In this document: positions 6,047 to 6,760 of the stretch, piece by piece | Position numbering within the stretch: position 1 is the first letter of the stretch | Layout: every line of letters starts with the position of its first letter | From: Bacteriovoracaceae bacterium UBA4573 | GTDB lineage: Bacteria; Bdellovibrionota; UBA1018; UBA923 | Assembly (NCBI GenBank): GCA_002387735.1 | Contig: DGKJ01000005.1 | Coordinates: 1 to 6,760, forward strand | DNA: 6,760 nucleotides | Direction of reading: 5' to 3' | Made by a program: the position numbers and the translations under genes | Notes under the pieces: model-generated | What the model was told of the DNA's origin: nothing | Database searches by the model: none | What the model saw: the letters and a program-made list of their open reading frames with translations, nothing else

Positions 6047-6373
6047 TTAGGAACTCTCGGTTAAACGAACCAGCCAGCCTTCAGAATACGGATCGTCGTT
6101 GACGATCTCAATGTCCTGCATCACCGCGTTATTGATGGCATCGATCACTCCGCTCGTAGGTGCCACAAGCTGCAGTTCCCCATCGTCGCCCAGCAGTGTG
6201 CACAGAATATCACCTTCACCACACTCTTGATTGACCCTCGGGAACTTGACCGATTGCAGACGGCCCAGCTCTTCAAGGCCGCTCGCACCGACACCGATGA
6301 CCAGCGTACCATCGTCATTGAGCGACCAAAACCGATCGTCGTCAAAGTGAATGTCGGGAGTCTCAGGCACCAT
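6047..6373 (-). CDS. Glycine-cleavage H-protein-like (lipoyl-fold) protein lacking the lipoyl lysine
   Basis: The 108 residues follow the layout of GcvH: an N-terminal strand segment (DDDRFWSLNDDGTLVIGV), the helix of the ITxxAQxxLG type seen as GASGLEELGRL (28-38), a strand ending in KFPRVNQECGEGD, then VAPTSGVIDAINNAV (70-84) and the very GcvH-like IVNDDPYSEGWLVRL (90-104). In true H proteins the hairpin reads ESVKAxSD with the lipoylated Lys; here the same place is LLGDDGEL and Asp64 stands where Lys is expected, so it cannot carry lipoate there. A role in glycine cleavage is therefore unlikely, and no gcvT or gcvP is nearby. The open frame extends 53 codons upstream, but that part overlaps the preceding gene and has no family similarity; the ATG at 6373 is chosen because the H-like fold begins about 10 residues later and a promoter abuts it. 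The close spacing to the kinase-like gene suggests joint expression. Confidence 0.8.
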   Translation of the reverse strand: MVPETPDIHFDDDRFWSLNDDGTLVIGVGASGLEELGRLQSVKFPRVNQECGEGDILCTLLGDDGELQLVAPTSGVIDAINNAVMQDIEIVNDDPYSEGWLVRLTESS

Positions 6374-6380
6374 ACGTTTG

Positions 6381-6409
6381 ATTATGACATGCGCACGAAA
6401 ACGCGCCAA
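6381..6409 (-). promoter_or_regulatory. Extended -10 promoter abutting the H-protein-like gene
   Basis: Minus strand TTGGCG (6409-6404, 4 of 6 to TTGACA), a 17-base spacer and CATAAT (6386-6381, 5 of 6 to TATAAT), preceded by TG one base upstream (TGTCATAAT), an extended -10 element. The -10 ends exactly 7 bases before the ATG at 6373, so the expected transcript would begin at or within a base or two of the start codon. No Shine-Dalgarno is present, which agrees with a leaderless message. It would drive the H-protein-like and kinase-like genes. Confidence 0.5.
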
Positions 6410-6436
6410 AGAAATTACTTCAAAAGAGACGAATAG

Positions 6437-6474
6437 TTGGGACAAGTCCCGAGCGATCTTAGTTTTTGTCCCAA
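6437..6474. repeat. 9-bp perfect inverted repeat across the end of the right-hand gene
   Basis: TTGGGACAA at 6437-6445 and TTGTCCCAA at 6466-6474 are exact reverse complements with a 20-base loop. The left arm also forms a smaller dyad of its own, GGGAC-AA-GTCCC at 6439-6450, so the GGGAC unit occurs three times. The element spans the stop codon of the gene at 6459-6760 and lies 28 bases upstream of the -35 at 6409. There is no T-run after it, so an intrinsic terminator is not supported; an operator or an mRNA 3' stabilising hairpin is possible. Confidence 0.55.
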
Positions 6475-6760
6475 GTACTGGGTTTGTTGCGCCGCAACTC
6501 GACGTCTTTGGTCCAGTCACCATCGGGTCCATCGGCTAAATCGATTAAGACCGGGCCCCGGTTGTTCGGTAGCTCGCATGACTTCTTCTTACAGTCACAT
6601 TCATACTCGCAGGTAAACAAAAGTCCCGCGCCGTTTGTCACCGAACCGGTCAGATCGCCACCTTCGGCCGTGCGGTGCACCGAGCGATCGCGAAAAACAT
6701 GAACCCGTGGGGCACCTTGACTATTTCCACCGCAACTTTCTTGAATAATTGCAGGCAACC
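6459..6760 (-). CDS. C-terminal part of an unrecognised Cys-containing protein, cut by window edge
   Basis: An open frame enters from the right edge and ends at TAA 6461-6459; about 100 residues are visible. I do not recognise a family. The only in-frame start-like codon is a TTG three bases from the edge, with no room to see a ribosome site, so the gene most likely begins outside. The visible part has an isolated Cys (9 residues in), then a cluster CEYECDCKKKSC (CX3CXCX4C, fragment residues 50-61), followed by a Pro/Asn/Gly/Asp-rich segment (LPNNRGPVLIDLADGPDGDW) and a polar end. The cluster could form disulfides in an exported protein or bind metal; nothing here decides. Absence of long hydrophobic stretches argues against a membrane segment in this part. 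The reading frame is supported by a continuous open frame to the edge and ordinary composition, not by homology. Confidence 0.6.
   Translation of the reverse strand, partial: LPAIIQESCGGNSQGAPRVHVFRDRSVHRTAEGGDLTGSVTNGAGLLFTCEYECDCKKKSCELPNNRGPVLIDLADGPDGDWTKDVELRRNKPSTWDKN

Noticed and set aside
6374..6532. 53-codon N-terminal extension of the H-protein-like gene
   Set aside because: It overlaps the end of the preceding gene, shows no family similarity, and a promoter with an extended -10 lies within it directly before the ATG at 6373.

Overview
The window is a compact bacterial stretch in which every gene I can support lies on the minus strand, so transcription runs from high to low coordinates. 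Base composition looks moderate, spacing is tight, several genes overlap, and Shine-Dalgarno signals are often weak or absent. The gene content (MiaB, a lipoprotein with a bacterial lipobox, gamma-class carbonic anhydrase, GuaB and GuaA) indicates a Gram-negative-type bacterium. A Bdellovibrionota or deltaproteobacteria-like lineage is a guess from general flavour only; no sequence here proves it.

Layout in the order of transcription. At the right edge (6459-6760) is the C-terminal end of an unrecognised Cys-rich protein. Then comes a short gap holding a 9-bp inverted repeat and a good extended -10 promoter placed directly against the next start codon. Next is a two-gene unit: a 108-residue protein with the fold signature of the glycine-cleavage H protein but without the lipoyl lysine (6047-6373), and, 13 bases on, a soluble histidine-kinase-like protein of 379 residues (4894-6033). 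The kinase keeps a good phospho-acceptor histidine box, but its ATP-binding G1 box is degenerate and its C-terminus looks like a decayed GGDEF domain. After a 101-base gap with a possible promoter come miaB (3389-4792), a small lipoprotein gene overlapping the end of miaB (2815-3423), a gamma-class carbonic anhydrase/YrdA-like gene (2191-2733), guaB (731-2194, 4-base overlap with the gene before) and guaA (1-741, 11-base overlap with guaB, cut by the left edge after 247 codons).

How the genes work together. guaB and guaA carry out the two steps from IMP to GMP and are clearly coupled. MiaB modifies tRNA, and its co-transcription with the lipoprotein, the carbonic anhydrase and guaBA is inferred from overlaps and spacing. 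The H-protein-like/degenerate-kinase pair is the least ordinary part of the window: both members appear to retain a fold while losing the residues of the classical chemistry, which suggests a regulatory or scaffolding pair rather than a glycine-cleavage or standard two-component enzyme. A second point of interest is the end of the lipoprotein gene. At TTT-TAA-T, a +1 shift would add 24 protein-like codons and close the gap to the carbonic anhydrase gene to 8 bases. No tRNA, rRNA, CRISPR array, insertion sequence or gene-free stretch above 300 bases was seen.
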